Below, piece after piece: positions 1 to 9,510 of a stretch of DNA of 64,000 bases; position 1 is the stretch's first letter, and each line of letters opens with the position of its first letter. The stretch comes from Chrysophaeum taylorii. Its lineage: Eukaryota; Sar; Pelagophyceae; Pelagomonadales; Pelagomonadaceae. Location of the stretch: the NCBI GenBank assembly GCA_029834535.1, contig JAQMWT010000389.1:124001-188000 (forward strand). Direction: 5' to 3'. Below the pieces are notes generated by a model. The model was given only the letters and a program-made list of their open reading frames with translations. It was not told the origin of the DNA and searched no databases. The translations under genes were made by a program, and so were the position numbers.

Positions 1-59
1 AGGTGTTGTGGCAGCCTCGAAGGGTTAATCGGATATTGCGAGATACTTCATGGCCATGC

Positions 60-1510
60 CCAGAAAGACAAAGCACTCTTCCCTGATGGCGTTCGAGGCT
101 CGGCACTACGCGTACGCGTCGCAGCGGATTTTTTCCAAGCGCACCTTTGACTGACGACGAAGATCATCGCAACCTAATTGAGGCGGCGTAGTGTTACCGC
201 GGCGGTGGTGGCGGGAAAGGCAAGCGCCCTCGTTCATGACTCGAAAGGCGCTGTTTGATGAATGGGTGGACGCGGAATATCGTTGTTTTGTTGTTCGAAT
301 CTTGAGGCACGTCGCGTTACGGAGTGTGTTATGAAGCGGCGGCTTTCGGCAATCCATTCGCCCAGGTGCTGCACGACGCCGGCGGGACACTCAAGGATAA
401 GAAGTTCAAGCGACAGGCCGTTGGCATATCCTTCATCTGGCCCGATTGGAGTGGCGTTGAGACGGTGTTCCCGCGCGGGCCTCGTTCCAGCCGACGACGG
501 AACCGATTCCGGCACGGTTTCTCTGCTCCGTTCTGTGATCGCGGAGCGTGTAGGAATCGATATCGATTTGGCGGCCGCAACCATTGTTCAAGACCGGGCT
601 CCCAAATTGGCGTCGCCGACGAACGAATTTTTTGTTGAGGTCGAAGACGCGTGTGACATGCATGATATCTCAAAGATCTATCGGCAGCGGCATGCGGCGA
701 CTTGACGCGATCCAGAGGCAAGCAGGTGATCAATCTATTCCCAGCTCGCCAGGAGCTGCTGAACAGTGGTGGCCACGATGGAGCCAAGTGCTTTTCTTAC
801 GGCAGCACACGTTTGAAGGATCTGCATGCGCTTTTGCCATTACAGCAGCCGGGGAAAAATAAATCGCCGAAGCTCAAGCTCGACCTCAATAAGACGAGGT
901 TCCGGGCGCGATACCAACTTATTCGTTCCTTGCTGCGTATGCACCACGCGCTCAAACTGTACGCGGCTACCAACATTGGACTCCCCTGGACAATCAGTGA
1001 TGAGCAATGGGTGGCGTTGGCTGAATTCGAGGCGATTTTTGCTATAACGGATGGATGACCCCGTTGTTGTTTTCGTGCAACATGAACACTTTTACCTGGG
1101 GGCGTGTGCCGCATTGATCAGGCACAACATGATCGAGTCTCTGCGAGCTGGGACGCTAGAAGAGTCATTGATCTCCCGAACATAACTGCGAAAACCATAC
1201 ACACACGTAAGACTGTCTCGATGTCGACGATCTCAGCGAGACCGGCAAAAACCTGTCTTGAGCGGGCTATACTCGAATATGTGAGCGTCAGTTTTGCGGG
1301 AATAATGAAAACTGCGTGCGTCACTTCAACTACGAATTCAACGATCTCTGTCGACCGCAGAACACAAATGATGACCGATGACGTATCGTCATCAAGAAGG
1401 AGCACGCGTGTTTGTTTGGCGCCTGCCCAAGTCTCGCATAAACTGTATCATATGTTTTCATCCACGAACAGCGGTAATTTGGTCGTGGAATGCGTCGGCA
1501 AGAAGACAAT
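60..1510 (+). mobile_element. Relict of a hAT-like DNA transposase, broken in several frames
   Basis: Pieces in all three plus frames follow the order of a transposase family common in oomycetes and algae. They are DEWVDAEYRCF near 260, GGTLKDKKFKRQAVGI near 380, CDMHDISKI near 655, KLDLNKTRFRARYQLIRSLL near 875, WTISDEQWVALAEFEAI near 990, TCLERAILEY near 1255 and ERQFCGNNENC near 1285. The MHD..K and DLN.TR...R blocks and the later W...EW..L.E segment are typical of hAT-type proteins, recalled from family knowledge. At least three frame changes separate the blocks, so no intact transposase remains. Terminal inverted repeats and target-site duplications were not seen; the left end may lie outside the window. 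Confidence 0.62.
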
Positions 1511-1875
1511 GATTGATTTCTTGGACTGCCCCAGAGTTATTTAAACAACGTTCGGTGTGTTCTGGCGTCCTCCACTCAGCTACGCTTCCATTGTTTTCGG
1601 CGCGCCGCGCAGCCATTGATCGGACGCGCCAGCAAGAACCCTCGCGCTCAAGCTCTTCCGACGGCCGCCGCCTGTCCGGCGTGTCAGGAAGCTTCTTCGG
1701 CGCTTCGCGCGCAAGCCGCGCCATTGTTTGTGATGTGACCACCACAACCTGGCCGCAATTTCCGTACTCGACAACGGAAAAAAGATCCCAGAGGTAGTAG
1801 TAAAAATTGTTCGGAGGATAACAATAATATAGTTCTCCAAAACGGTGTACTCGAATGAATGAAATGAATGAATGA
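1511..1875. other. Intergenic stretch upstream of the membrane-protein gene
   Basis: No convincing gene. The stretch turns AT-rich around 1795-1860 and ends in a short (ATGA)n run that creates several overlapping ATG triplets just before the next gene. Confidence 0.4.
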
Positions 1876-2776
1876 ATGATGCGGGTGGTCGAGTTGATGA
1901 GCTTAGGCGATGCGGCGGCGATTGCGCTGCAAAGCAAGGAGCCGGCGGCGGCGGTAGAGTACGCGGCGCCCGTGACGGCGTCGACGCGCGAGTCGAAAGA
2001 GGATGATATGCCTCTGTCTTTGATGCAGCTGCCTTGCAAGGAAACCGAGGGACCGTCGACGCGAGGGTCGACGCGGCCGCCGTCGAGCGAGTCGACGTCC
2101 GAGTTGGGACGCAGCAAGGTGTCGCGGATGCGAGAAAGCGCCGCGTCGCGCGGCAGCTTCCGGGTGCCGTGGGCTCGGGCTTCGGGGTTGTCGATCGGGA
2201 CGCACGAGGTAGCCGCCTGCGTGGTGAACAGCGCGCTCCCGTGGGAGAAGAAGATGTTTCACGTGAGCGCGAGCGCCGCGCTCGTTTTCGCGCAGTGCGT
2301 TGTCGTCGTTTTGATGTACGACTACGTGTCTTTCGGGTCTTGCGCGATAAGCAACGATTGTCTTTCCGGAATGTACTGTCGGCGCGCGTCGCGGAGCAAC
2401 GGCCTCGAGCGCGTGACAAAGTCGGGGACCGTCGGTTTTTGCGCGGCGTGCGAGTCGGCGTGGCGGGGCTTGTGCGAGTTCGAAGTGCAGAACGTCACCG
2501 CGTTGCCTCCTCTCGACGCCTCGAAATGCGACGCAAAGTTTGGCGAATTCGACGATTGGTCCTGGGCATGCGACCGCGAAAATTTCGAAATGATGTGCCG
2601 GGGATGCGCGAGGGACGACGGCGACTTCGTCTCGCGCCTCGAGAGCGTGACCTACGAGCACCTCCGCATTGGCGTCGGCGAGTTCGTCGCTCTCGCGCTC
2701 TGTTCGATTTACGTTTCCGCCCTCGTCTGCGCCGAGCTCAAGCAAATACGCCGCGCCCGCATCCTACTCCGCCTCT

Positions 2777-2810
<34 letters not shown>

Positions 2811-3699
2811 ATTAGGGGCAGTTTTTTCTTCTCCTGAAGAAGAAGAAAGGAGGCGACGGCGGCCGAGAAGACGACGACGGTGGCTTTTCGGCTTCCGGCA
2901 CGCCGTCATCTGCACGAACGCGCTCCGGCGATTTTTATTTCTGCCGGGCATCGTGACGGCCGTGTGCGAAATGGCCCTCATTCGCGGGAGCGACGTGTTG
3001 TCGATGCTCCTCAACCTCGTCGCGCTGACGTTTTTGCTCGAACTCGACGACGTGAGTTCGTTCGTCGCGCTCGCGCCGACGGTCCAGGAGCACGTCGAGG
3101 CGATGGGCCTCGAGTACAACGAAAGCACCGAGGCCACAAAGGGTCAGGTTGTTGCTGTCAAGGCCCAGAACATCCACATGCTCCTGGTCGTCGGGTCTAT
3201 TTTGGGACGCGTCATATGCGCTCGCCTCGCCGCGTCCCTCCGAGCCCACGCCTACGAGGGCGACGACGTGCGCGATGCCGGCGATTCAAACAGCCTCCTC
3301 TCCCGCGCCTCGCGCGGCGGCTACCAGCTCACCTGTCTCTTCCCGCTCGCCTGGATGCTCGAGCAGGCCCTGTACGGCGATGATCTTCTTCTTCTTACAA
3401 GAAAAAGAAAAAAAACAAGGCAATCAAGGCGCTGTTCTCGCGACCGCGTCTTCTGCGGGGCTCTGCACCGCATGTGCTACGCCTTCTTCGCCCAGTCGGC
3501 GCTCTCGTCGCTGGCCTTTCGCACCCTCGACCCCGCCGTATTCTTTTTGGCGATTTCGCTCCTTCTCGTCTCGGCCATCGCCTACTGCAACTCGGGCACG
3601 ACCCTCCACCGCGCCGTCGTCATCGCCGTCCTGGTCGCCCTCCTCTACTTTTGGCTCAGCGTCCTCGAAGAGCCCTTCCTCTTCGTCAGCGACTACTAA
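1876..3699 (+). CDS. Multi-pass membrane protein with Cys-rich luminal/extracellular loop, unknown function
   Basis: A 607-residue protein of no family I recognise. Residues 1-125 are polar, with Ser/Thr/Arg-rich stretches. A first membrane span at about 130-150 is followed by a Cys-rich loop (about 155-245, with repeated CxxC and CxC pairs) that looks oxidised and outward-facing. Further hydrophobic spans lie near 266-287, 350-368, 372-392, 432-452, 482-498 and two or three more before the C terminus. An Asp run (about 302-311) and an Arg-rich run (about 325-335) sit between spans 2 and 3, probably in the cytosol. The first ATG is one of several in an (ATGA)n run, so the start is uncertain by a few codons. 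Codon use is like that of its neighbours. It could be a transporter, a channel or a receptor. Confidence 0.75.
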
Positions 3700-3720
3700 T
3701 ACCGGACTCCGGCTTCGGAC

Positions 3721-4527
3721 TCAGTCTTCGGAGGATTCTTCTTCTTCTTCTTCTTCTTCTTCTTCTTCTTCTTCTTCTTCTTCTTCTTCTTCTTCTTCTT
3801 CTTCTTCTTCTTCTTCTTCTTCTTCTTCTTCTTCTTCTTCTTCTTCTTCGCTGGGCGCGACGGTGAGGGGGTCGCCGGCTCGAATGGGCTTGAGAGTGAC
3901 GAGGGTATCGCGGAGGACGCGGCAGTTGGGGTCATCGACGCGCGGAAGCGCGCAGTCCGGCAGGTCGCGTTCGGTCAGCACGGTCTGGCCGGCGTCGAGG
4001 TCTCTGGCGGCGAGCGTCGCGTCGAGGTTCCCGGCCCCTACGCCCCCCACGTCGCGCGCGAGACTCGCCGACAGGCGCGTCCCCGGCGGAATTTGGGTGC
4101 GATGTCGCCAGGTACGCGTGTCGATGATCAGGAGGTCGCCCGCATCGCATCGGAGCCGGATCGGCGGGCCGGACTTCCTCACGAACCAGTCCTTCGAGCC
4201 GCAGAGCTGGAGATGCCAGGTGGCGACGGCTGCGAGGTCGTCGGTGTGCTCGGGTCTCCCAGAGATCGGGGTTGTCGAATTGTTGTTGGCACCGACAAAG
4301 TACCAGGAGTGGGGTCCGTGCGGCACGCCGCGCGCGACACCAGGCACCAAATCGTCGGGAATTCCCAGATACGCAGCGGCCGTCGTCGAGATAAACGACT
4401 CGTACCGGCCGTGATCCGAGCCGCTGCTTTCATCGCACGCCTCGACCTCGCCGCGCAGCAGGTGTCGCACCCGCAGGCACCGCCGTCGAGGTATCGGCCG
4501 ATGGGCGCCGCGGACAAGGATGAGCAT
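3721..4527 (-). CDS. JmjC/cupin-like 2OG-type oxygenase domain protein with poly-Glu tail
   Basis: A 268-residue protein read from the ATG at 4527, only 23 bases from the divergent endonuclease gene. The core contains HTDDLAAVATWHLQLCGSKD, a cupin-type HxD metal motif followed by the W.LQ..G.K.W pattern of JmjC-like and phytanoyl-type folds. It continues with DAGDLLIIDTRTWRHRT, which supplies a distal His. After the oxygenase core come a SAF-like stretch (LDAGQTVLTERDLP) and IRAGDPLTV, which resembles the end of a SET domain. The C terminus is a Glu run of almost 40 residues encoded by a (TTC)n array at about 3737-3849. The likely role is hydroxylation or demethylation of a protein or small molecule; the substrate is unknown. 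Longer N-terminal extensions in this frame look like shadow sequence. Confidence 0.62.
   Translation of the reverse strand: MLILVRGAHRPIPRRRCLRVRHLLRGEVEACDESSGSDHGRYESFISTTAAAYLGIPDDLVPGVARGVPHGPHSWYFVGANNNSTTPISGRPEHTDDLAAVATWHLQLCGSKDWFVRKSGPPIRLRCDAGDLLIIDTRTWRHRTQIPPGTRLSASLARDVGGVGAGNLDATLAARDLDAGQTVLTERDLPDCALPRVDDPNCRVLRDTLVTLKPIRAGDPLTVAPSEEEEEEEEEEEEEEEEEEEEEEEEEEEEEEEEEEEEEESSED
3737..3849. repeat. (TTC)n array encoding poly-Glu on the minus strand
   Basis: About 37 tandem TTC triplets with almost no interruption. They lie at the 3' end of the minus-strand JmjC-like gene, where they encode Glu. Confidence 0.95.
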
Positions 4528-4550
4528 AACCCTCCCCTCCCTGTCTGGTG

Positions 4551-5216
4551 ATGAAAGCGGAGCTTTTGGGTGGAGAATGCTGCGTGGTGCGCGGGCGCGA
4601 GGCCATCTCGACCCTCCACGACGGGCGCGAGTGCTTCGGGACGGTGAAGTTGGGCGAACGGGGTGTCGACGACGCGAGCGTGTTCGGCGAAGCGTTTCCG
4701 GAGGGCTCGCCCGCGCGCGAGTATCGTGTTGAACTTCGGTTGATGGTTGAGGAAGAAATATATCTCGCGACAAGAAATCGAATAGAGGTTTTGGGACTCG
4801 ACCGCGAGGCCCACTGGGCCTCGGCGCTCCGGAGGGTCGAGAATTTCGACTCGAAATACCAGGTCTACGACCACATGAGAAGCAAGGGGTACGTCGTGAA
4901 GAACGGTATCCAGTTCGGCGTGGAGTATCTTCTCTACAGAGGATCCCCCGACGATTTTCACGCCGAGTACTGCTGCCTCGTTAAGATTGGGGACCTGTCC
5001 TGGAAGCGCGTTAAGACAATCGCGCGCCTCGCGCAGGACGTGAGGAAGCGACTCGTAATATGCGAAGTCCATCGCGGTAAGGTCTTTGAGATGATCGTGG
5101 ATGACTCCTTCCAGCGACCCCCCGACGTCATCGCCTCCGCCAAACGCAAATTTCGAAACCAGTCCATCGCCGAGACGGCACGCAAACGGCCTAAAATAAC
5201 AATATCCTCCTCCTAA
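4551..5216 (+). CDS. TSEN2: tRNA-splicing endonuclease catalytic subunit (Sen2/Sen34 type)
   Basis: A 221-residue protein that carries the C-terminal nuclease fold of the Sen2/Sen34/EndA family. The segment VYDHMRSKGYVVKNGIQFGV matches the family's dL..kGy.v..G.qFG pattern. It is followed by YLLYRGSPDDFHAEY, which supplies the catalytic Tyr and His, and by RLAQDVRKRLVICEV, which supplies the catalytic Lys. In eukaryotes the enzyme cleaves pre-tRNA introns as a four-subunit complex. Upstream of the nuclease domain is about 100 residues of divergent N-terminal domain. The protein is short for human TSEN2 but normal for algal homologues. Assignment to Sen2 rather than Sen34 is tentative. The first in-frame ATG is 4551. 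It is divergent with the JmjC-like gene, so the two share a promoter of about 23 bases. Confidence 0.75.
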   Translation: MKAELLGGECCVVRGREAISTLHDGRECFGTVKLGERGVDDASVFGEAFPEGSPAREYRVELRLMVEEEIYLATRNRIEVLGLDREAHWASALRRVENFDSKYQVYDHMRSKGYVVKNGIQFGVEYLLYRGSPDDFHAEYCCLVKIGDLSWKRVKTIARLAQDVRKRLVICEVHRGKVFEMIVDDSFQRPPDVIASAKRKFRNQSIAETARKRPKITISSS

Positions 5217-5226
5217 AAAAAAACTA

Positions 5227-5679
5227 CTAAACTTCGTCGAGCCGTGCCATGAGGCGGGCGATCTCCTCCTCCAAGACCCGGCACTCGGCCTCCCCCTCGG
5301 CCTCGACTCTCTTCAACTCCTCGTCAGCCTCCTTGCTCTGGCGCTGCCATTCGTGCAGATCCTGTTCGAGGGACTTGTTGACTTCGTTCGTAAAGTCGAG
5401 CTCCTCCCGCAGCTTGGCGAGCTCCTTGTTGAGCTTGGCGCGCTTCGCCTCGCCCGCCCTAATATCCCGCTTCATCGCGACGATTTCGGCGCGAATTTTT
5501 TCGTCGTTCTCGGCGCGGAGGGCGTTGAGCCTGCTCTCGTAAATTTCGCGCTGCCGCGCGAGCTGGGACCTCAGGAGCTCGTTGAACTCGACAGCCATGC
5601 CTTCGAGCTTGCGGTGATCGGCGTCCCGCGCGGCCGTCGACGCGCGCATCCACTGCCGCCTTCTCACCGCGGCCGAATC

Positions 5680-5717
<38 letters not shown>

Positions 5718-6738
5718 TGTCCAGACGCCGCCGCCGCCGCCGCCGCCGCCCGTCTTCCTCTTCGTCCACGAAGCCCACGGGGACGGCCGAGTCCTGGAGT
5801 ATGCCCTCGTCCGTTTTCTGGAGCGCGAGACGGTGCACGAAGCCTTCGCCCGCGAAGTCCCAGACGTACCTGGTCTGGACGTCGAGCGCGTACGCGTGCT
5901 TCGTAGATTCGTAGTGGGCCAGCGCGTGCTCGCGCTCGCATCCGCAGTGGCCGCACAACAAGCACACCCACAGAGGCGACTCGTCCACCGCGACGTTACA
6001 GACATCGCAGCACGACGCGAGCTCCGCCTGACTCCCGACCTGGTCGTACCGGCACACCGGGCACGGAGCGTCGCGCCACTTCGCGAGGCAGTGCGTGTGA
6101 AAGGTGTGGTCGCAGGCTGTCGTAAAGAGCTGGTCCTCGAGAGGCTCGAGGCAGACCACGCACCTCCTGTCGTCGCCCTCCTCCTCGGGAGGATCGCTGG
6201 CGGCCGCCGTCTCCCATTCGATCGCTTCGACAAACGCGAGCTCGCAGACATCGGGTTCGAAGGAGTTGAAGGCGCGGCCGTGAAGGGTCGCGTACACTTC
6301 CTTTGCCGCCTCGACGCACCGCGTCGTCAGGAGCACGATTGCCGTGTTCGTCGCGTCTATGGACCGCGATACTCTCACGCGAGTTATCGACCGCTGGAAC
6401 GGCTCGAGCAGCCCTATCAGGTCCGACAACACGAACCGGAACGGCACGCCCAGCATCGCGACCACCTCGCTCACGGCCGACGGCACGGGTGCCGCCTCGA
6501 AACTCAGCATGTCGCGCGACGCCGTCTTCTCGACAGCCGCAGTCAATCGCGCGGTCCCCACGCGCAAAGCCGATTCCCCCAGAGCGGGGTTTCCAGTCAC
6601 AAAAGTCACGCTCGGCAACTCCTCCTTCTTTTCCTCCTCCACCTCCTTCTTCTCCTCGGCAGCGGCCACCACCACCACATGCTGCTGCTGCTGCTGCTGC
6701 TGGTTCCGCGCCCTTCTCCTGTGCTTCTTTCCCCCCAT
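5227..6738 (-). CDS. BRAP: BRAP2-type E3 ubiquitin ligase (BRCA1-associated protein homologue)
   Basis: A 503-residue protein with the diagnostic BRAP order. An RRM-like BRAP2 domain (about 45-190) is followed by a RING finger beginning CVVCLEPLEDQLF and ending CPVCR. Next comes a UBP-type zinc finger (CCDVC...WVCLLCGHCGC, then H...H) and a long C-terminal coiled coil rich in Glu/Lys/Arg. BRAP proteins are cytosolic ubiquitin ligases that bind ubiquitin through the UBP finger and, in animals, modulate Ras/MAPK signalling and nuclear import. Insertions here include an N-terminal Gln run, an Arg run and an Asp run just before the coiled coil, each encoded by a trinucleotide repeat. The chosen start is MGGKKHRRR at 6738; the frame is open slightly upstream but has no earlier ATG. 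Confidence 0.88.
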
Positions 6739-6840
6739 GATGATATGATATGCACGCACGTTGCTGCCTTTTTTTGCACGCTTCCTTACTTATTTGTTTG
6801 TTTGTTTGTTTGTTTCTTTCTTTCCAAGTGGAGGCCCACC

Positions 6841-6917
6841 TAGTCCCAATCTCTAACCCCAGTAAGTTCTAAGGTCGTTCGCTTGGTCCCACTAAGTAGT
6901 AGTTCACCTAGAGAGTC
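6841..6917 (-). repeat. Solo fragment of the Helitron-associated GGTGAACTTACTGG motif
   Basis: In reverse complement this short spacer reads the same modules (ggttagagattgggactagg and gaacttactgggg) that occur in arrays at the 3' ends of the two Helitron relicts at 9.5-10.5 and 23.8-24.8 kb. It lies between the BRAP start and the CCT7 stop, so it is a third, tiny trace of that element. Confidence 0.6.
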
Positions 6918-6940
6918 CCAATCTCTCTCTCTCTCTTCTT

Positions 6941-8656
6941 CTACTTGAGGCGGCGCACCCCCTTGTTGCCGGCGACCATGCCTGGCATGCCGGGGCCGCC
7001 GAGAGCCTGGGAGGTGCGCTTTTGCTGGTCCGCGAGGGAAACGCCCCCCGCGGCGTCGCCGGGCTGCTCGGACTTGGGGTTGCGGACCGTCTCGTCGATC
7101 TGGAGGATGAGGGTAGCGGCTTCGGATGCGGCGAAGAGGGCGTTGGCCTTGTTGAGGGCGGGCTCCCATATTTCGGCCTGGAGGGTGTCGACGACGCCTT
7201 CGACATAGCAGTCGACGCCGAACCAGGTGTGTTGGGCGTCGGCGTGCTTCTTGCGGAGGGCGTTGAGGACGTCGGTGGCGTCGAAACCGGCGTTGAGGGC
7301 GAGCTGCCGCGGAATTATCTCGAGGGCTTGAGCGACCGCCGAAATGACGAGCTGGTCCTTGCCGGCGATCTTGAGGGCGTACTCGCGGAGGTGTCGGGAC
7401 AGTTTCATCTCGACGGCCCCGCCGCCGCCGACAACCTTGGAGTGTTCGAGGCCTCGCTTGGCGATCATGAGAGCGTCGTGGATCGAGCGATGGGACTCTT
7501 CGATAAATTGCTCCGAGCCGCCGCGGAGGACTATGGTGGCAGTCTTGGCCTTGGGACAGCCCGTGAACACGTTGTAGCGCTCGCCGCCAACCTGGCGCTC
7601 CTCGAAGTTCGCGCAAGAACCGAGAATCGAGGGGTTGAGGTCGAGGACCGACGTCTGGACGCGACCACCCGTAGCGCGCGAGACCCGTTCCATGTCGTCG
7701 TAGGTGACGCGGCCGGCGCAGAAAACACCCCGGTCGGCGAAGTACTGGGTCGCGAGGTCGCCGATCGGGAGCTTGGAGAGAACGACCTCGGCGCCCGACT
7801 CGATACACTTCTCGAGCTTTTCGTATATAATCCGCCACTCGGCGTCGACGATCGACTGGTAGTCGTCGGGGTCAGTAATCCGGACCTCGGCGTTTTCTTT
7901 TTCCGACTTGAGTTCGAGCTCGACGTTGAGAAGCAGAGCTTTTGGGTTTTCGAAAAATTTGGGTTGCTGTTCGAAACCCGCGTAAGAAAAAGTTTTCTTA
8001 AAAGCCACGCCGTCGACAAAAAATGAATCCGACACAGATCCCCCCGGGACTTTTTTCACCCCAACGAGCGAGAGGTCCCAGGTGTCGAGAGCGAGGATCG
8101 CGTCGACGACCATCGGGGCGAACAGAGACTTGTGGTTGGCGATGAGCTTCGAGTTGAGCGCCGTCGCCGCTAAGACCTCGAGGCGCTTGCGCTCCTCGGG
8201 GAGCGCGACCGAGATCTCGTGGAGCCGCGCGACCGCGAGCGAGGCCGCCTTCCGGACCCCCCGGGCGATCGTCCGGGGGTGAAGGCCGTCCTCGACGAAA
8301 GGCTTGACTCGGGCAAGAATTTCTCCGGCCAGTAGAACGACCGAAGTTGTTCCGTCGCCGACTTCCGCGTCCTGAGAGGTGGATATTTCGGCGAGAACCT
8401 TGGCAGCGGGATGCGCGATGTCCAGCAGCTTCATGATGGTCGCGCCGTCGTTCGATATGGTCACCTTCTTGCCGTCGTAGAGCAGCTTGTCCATGCCGCG
8501 GGGGCCAAGGGTCGTGCGCACGGCGTCCGCCACCGCCGCGCACGCGTTGATGTTCGAGATCAGCTGCGCCTTGCCCTGCGAGCTGTCGGTCCCCTCGCGG
8601 AGGAGGATGATCCCGGGTTGCATGCCGTGAGCTGTTCGCATCGGTGCCTGAATCAT
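6941..8656 (-). CDS. CCT7: T-complex protein 1 subunit eta (CCT7), cytosolic chaperonin
   Basis: A 571-residue group II chaperonin subunit, full length for the family. [20 protein letters not shown] followed by [19 protein letters not shown] is the eta-subunit N terminus. Further family motifs are [28 protein letters not shown] (nucleotide binding), [12 protein letters not shown] and the C-terminal [15 protein letters not shown]7 is one of eight subunits of the ATP-driven TRiC ring that folds actin, tubulin and WD40 proteins. The ATG at 8656 gives a slightly long N terminus; MQPGIILLR, 11 codons further in, is an alternative. No intron is needed. The divergent TPR gene lies about 150 bases away, across an AT-rich tetranucleotide repeat. 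Confidence 0.95.
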   Translation of the reverse strand: MIQAPMRTAHGMQPGIILLREGTDSSQGKAQLISNINACAAVADAVRTTLGPRGMDKLLYDGKKVTISNDGATIMKLLDIAHPAAKVLAEISTSQDAEVGDGTTSVVLLAGEILARVKPFVEDGLHPRTIARGVRKAASLAVARLHEISVALPEERKRLEVLAATALNSKLIANHKSLFAPMVVDAILALDTWDLSLVGVKKVPGGSVSDSFFVDGVAFKKTFSYAGFEQQPKFFENPKALLLNVELELKSEKENAEVRITDPDDYQSIVDAEWRIIYEKLEKCIESGAEVVLSKLPIGDLATQYFADRGVFCAGRVTYDDMERVSRATGGRVQTSVLDLNPSILGSCANFEERQVGGERYNVFTGCPKAKTATIVLRGGSEQFIEESHRSIHDALMIAKRGLEHSKVVGGGGAVEMKLSRHLREYALKIAGKDQLVISAVAQALEIIPRQLALNAGFDATDVLNALRKKHADAQHTWFGVDCYVEGVVDTLQAEIWEPALNKANALFAASEAATLILQIDETVRNPKSEQPGDAAGGVSLADQQKRTSQALGGPGMPGMVAGNKGVRRLK

Positions 8657-8726
8657 TTCTTCGTCGTCGTCGTCGCTCTCTCAACGGTCTGTCTTCTCGA
8701 GAGGAGTATGTATTTATTTAACCGTT

Positions 8727-8806
8727 GAATCAATAAAATAAATAAATAAATAAAAATAAATAAATAAAAATAAATAAATAAATAAAAATAAATAAATAAA
8801 TAAATA
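8727..8806. repeat. (TAAA)n microsatellite between CCT7 and the TPR gene
   Basis: Imperfect AAAT/TAAA tandem repeat filling the divergent promoter gap up to the ATG at 8807. It is strikingly AT-rich within GC-rich surroundings and may act as the nucleosome-poor core of the bidirectional promoter (inference). Confidence 0.9.
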
Positions 8807-9499
8807 ATGGAGGCCGAAATCGATGATCTCCGCGCGCAGTGCCGGGCCAATCCCAAGCACCTGCCTTTGCGGCTCGAACTCGGGGATCTCCTGCTGGGAC
8901 GCGGCGACCCGCGCGGCGCATTGGAGGTCTACAGGGAGGCGCTGAGGCTCAAGCCGTCCTACACCAAGGCGCAGCGCAAGGTCCGCGAGGCCGAGGCCCT
9001 CTGCCCGGAGATTCAAAAGGAGCAGGCCTGCGTTCCGTACGCGACCCGCGCGGCCCAGGCGGCGGCCCTCCGCGCCGAGGGAAACCGCCAGTTCAACCTC
9101 CAGTGCTTCGAAAAGGCCTGGGAGTGCTACAGCGAGGCGATAGACATCCTCAAGGCCGAGGGCTCGGGGGACGCCAAGCTCCACACAAACCGCGCCGCCT
9201 GTCTTTTGACTGCCGAGCGCTGGGTCCCCGCGGCCTTTGACGGCGTGATGGCCATCGAGCTCGACCCCGATTGGTGGAAAGGATACTGGTACCACGGCCA
9301 GGGCCTCCTCGGCCAGCTCAAGGGCAAGCGGCCGTCCCGCGTCACGCAACACAAGGCCGAACAGGCCCTCCGGTCCCTCGAGAGAGCGAGCCAGTGCACG
9401 GCCTTTCCCGAAGACAAGCGTGAGCGCGTCGAGCAGCTCCAGGCCCGCGCGCGACACATCGCTTTTTACCTCGCCCAGAACCAGTGCCCCACCTCCTAA
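8807..9499 (+). CDS. TPR-repeat co-chaperone-like protein
   Basis: A 230-residue tetratricopeptide protein. One TPR lies at about 20-52 (LPLRLELGDLLLGRGDPRGA). At least two more follow at about 85-160 (AAALRAEGNRQFNLQCFEKA, then a Y.EAI repeat and the NRA segment of LHTNRAACLLTAERW). The pattern is that of Hop/Sti1, TTC and SGT-type TPRs that clamp Hsp70/Hsp90 tails. The protein ends in a helical region without a recognisable J or STI1 domain. It is divergent from the CCT7 chaperonin gene, which fits a protein-folding role, but the partner cannot be named from sequence. Confidence 0.8.
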   Translation: MEAEIDDLRAQCRANPKHLPLRLELGDLLLGRGDPRGALEVYREALRLKPSYTKAQRKVREAEALCPEIQKEQACVPYATRAAQAAALRAEGNRQFNLQCFEKAWECYSEAIDILKAEGSGDAKLHTNRAACLLTAERWVPAAFDGVMAIELDPDWWKGYWYHGQGLLGQLKGKRPSRVTQHKAEQALRSLERASQCTAFPEDKRERVEQLQARARHIAFYLAQNQCPTS

Positions 9500-9510
9500 C
9501 AGTAAGTAAG

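Noticed and set aside
1580-2419. Minus-strand frame rich in Arg, Ser and Thr
   Set aside because: Low-complexity shadow of the membrane-protein gene and its upstream region.
5353-6843. Long plus-strand open frame opposite BRAP
   Set aside because: It is the antisense shadow of the BRAP gene in GC-rich codons; the minus strand has RING, UBP finger and coiled coil.
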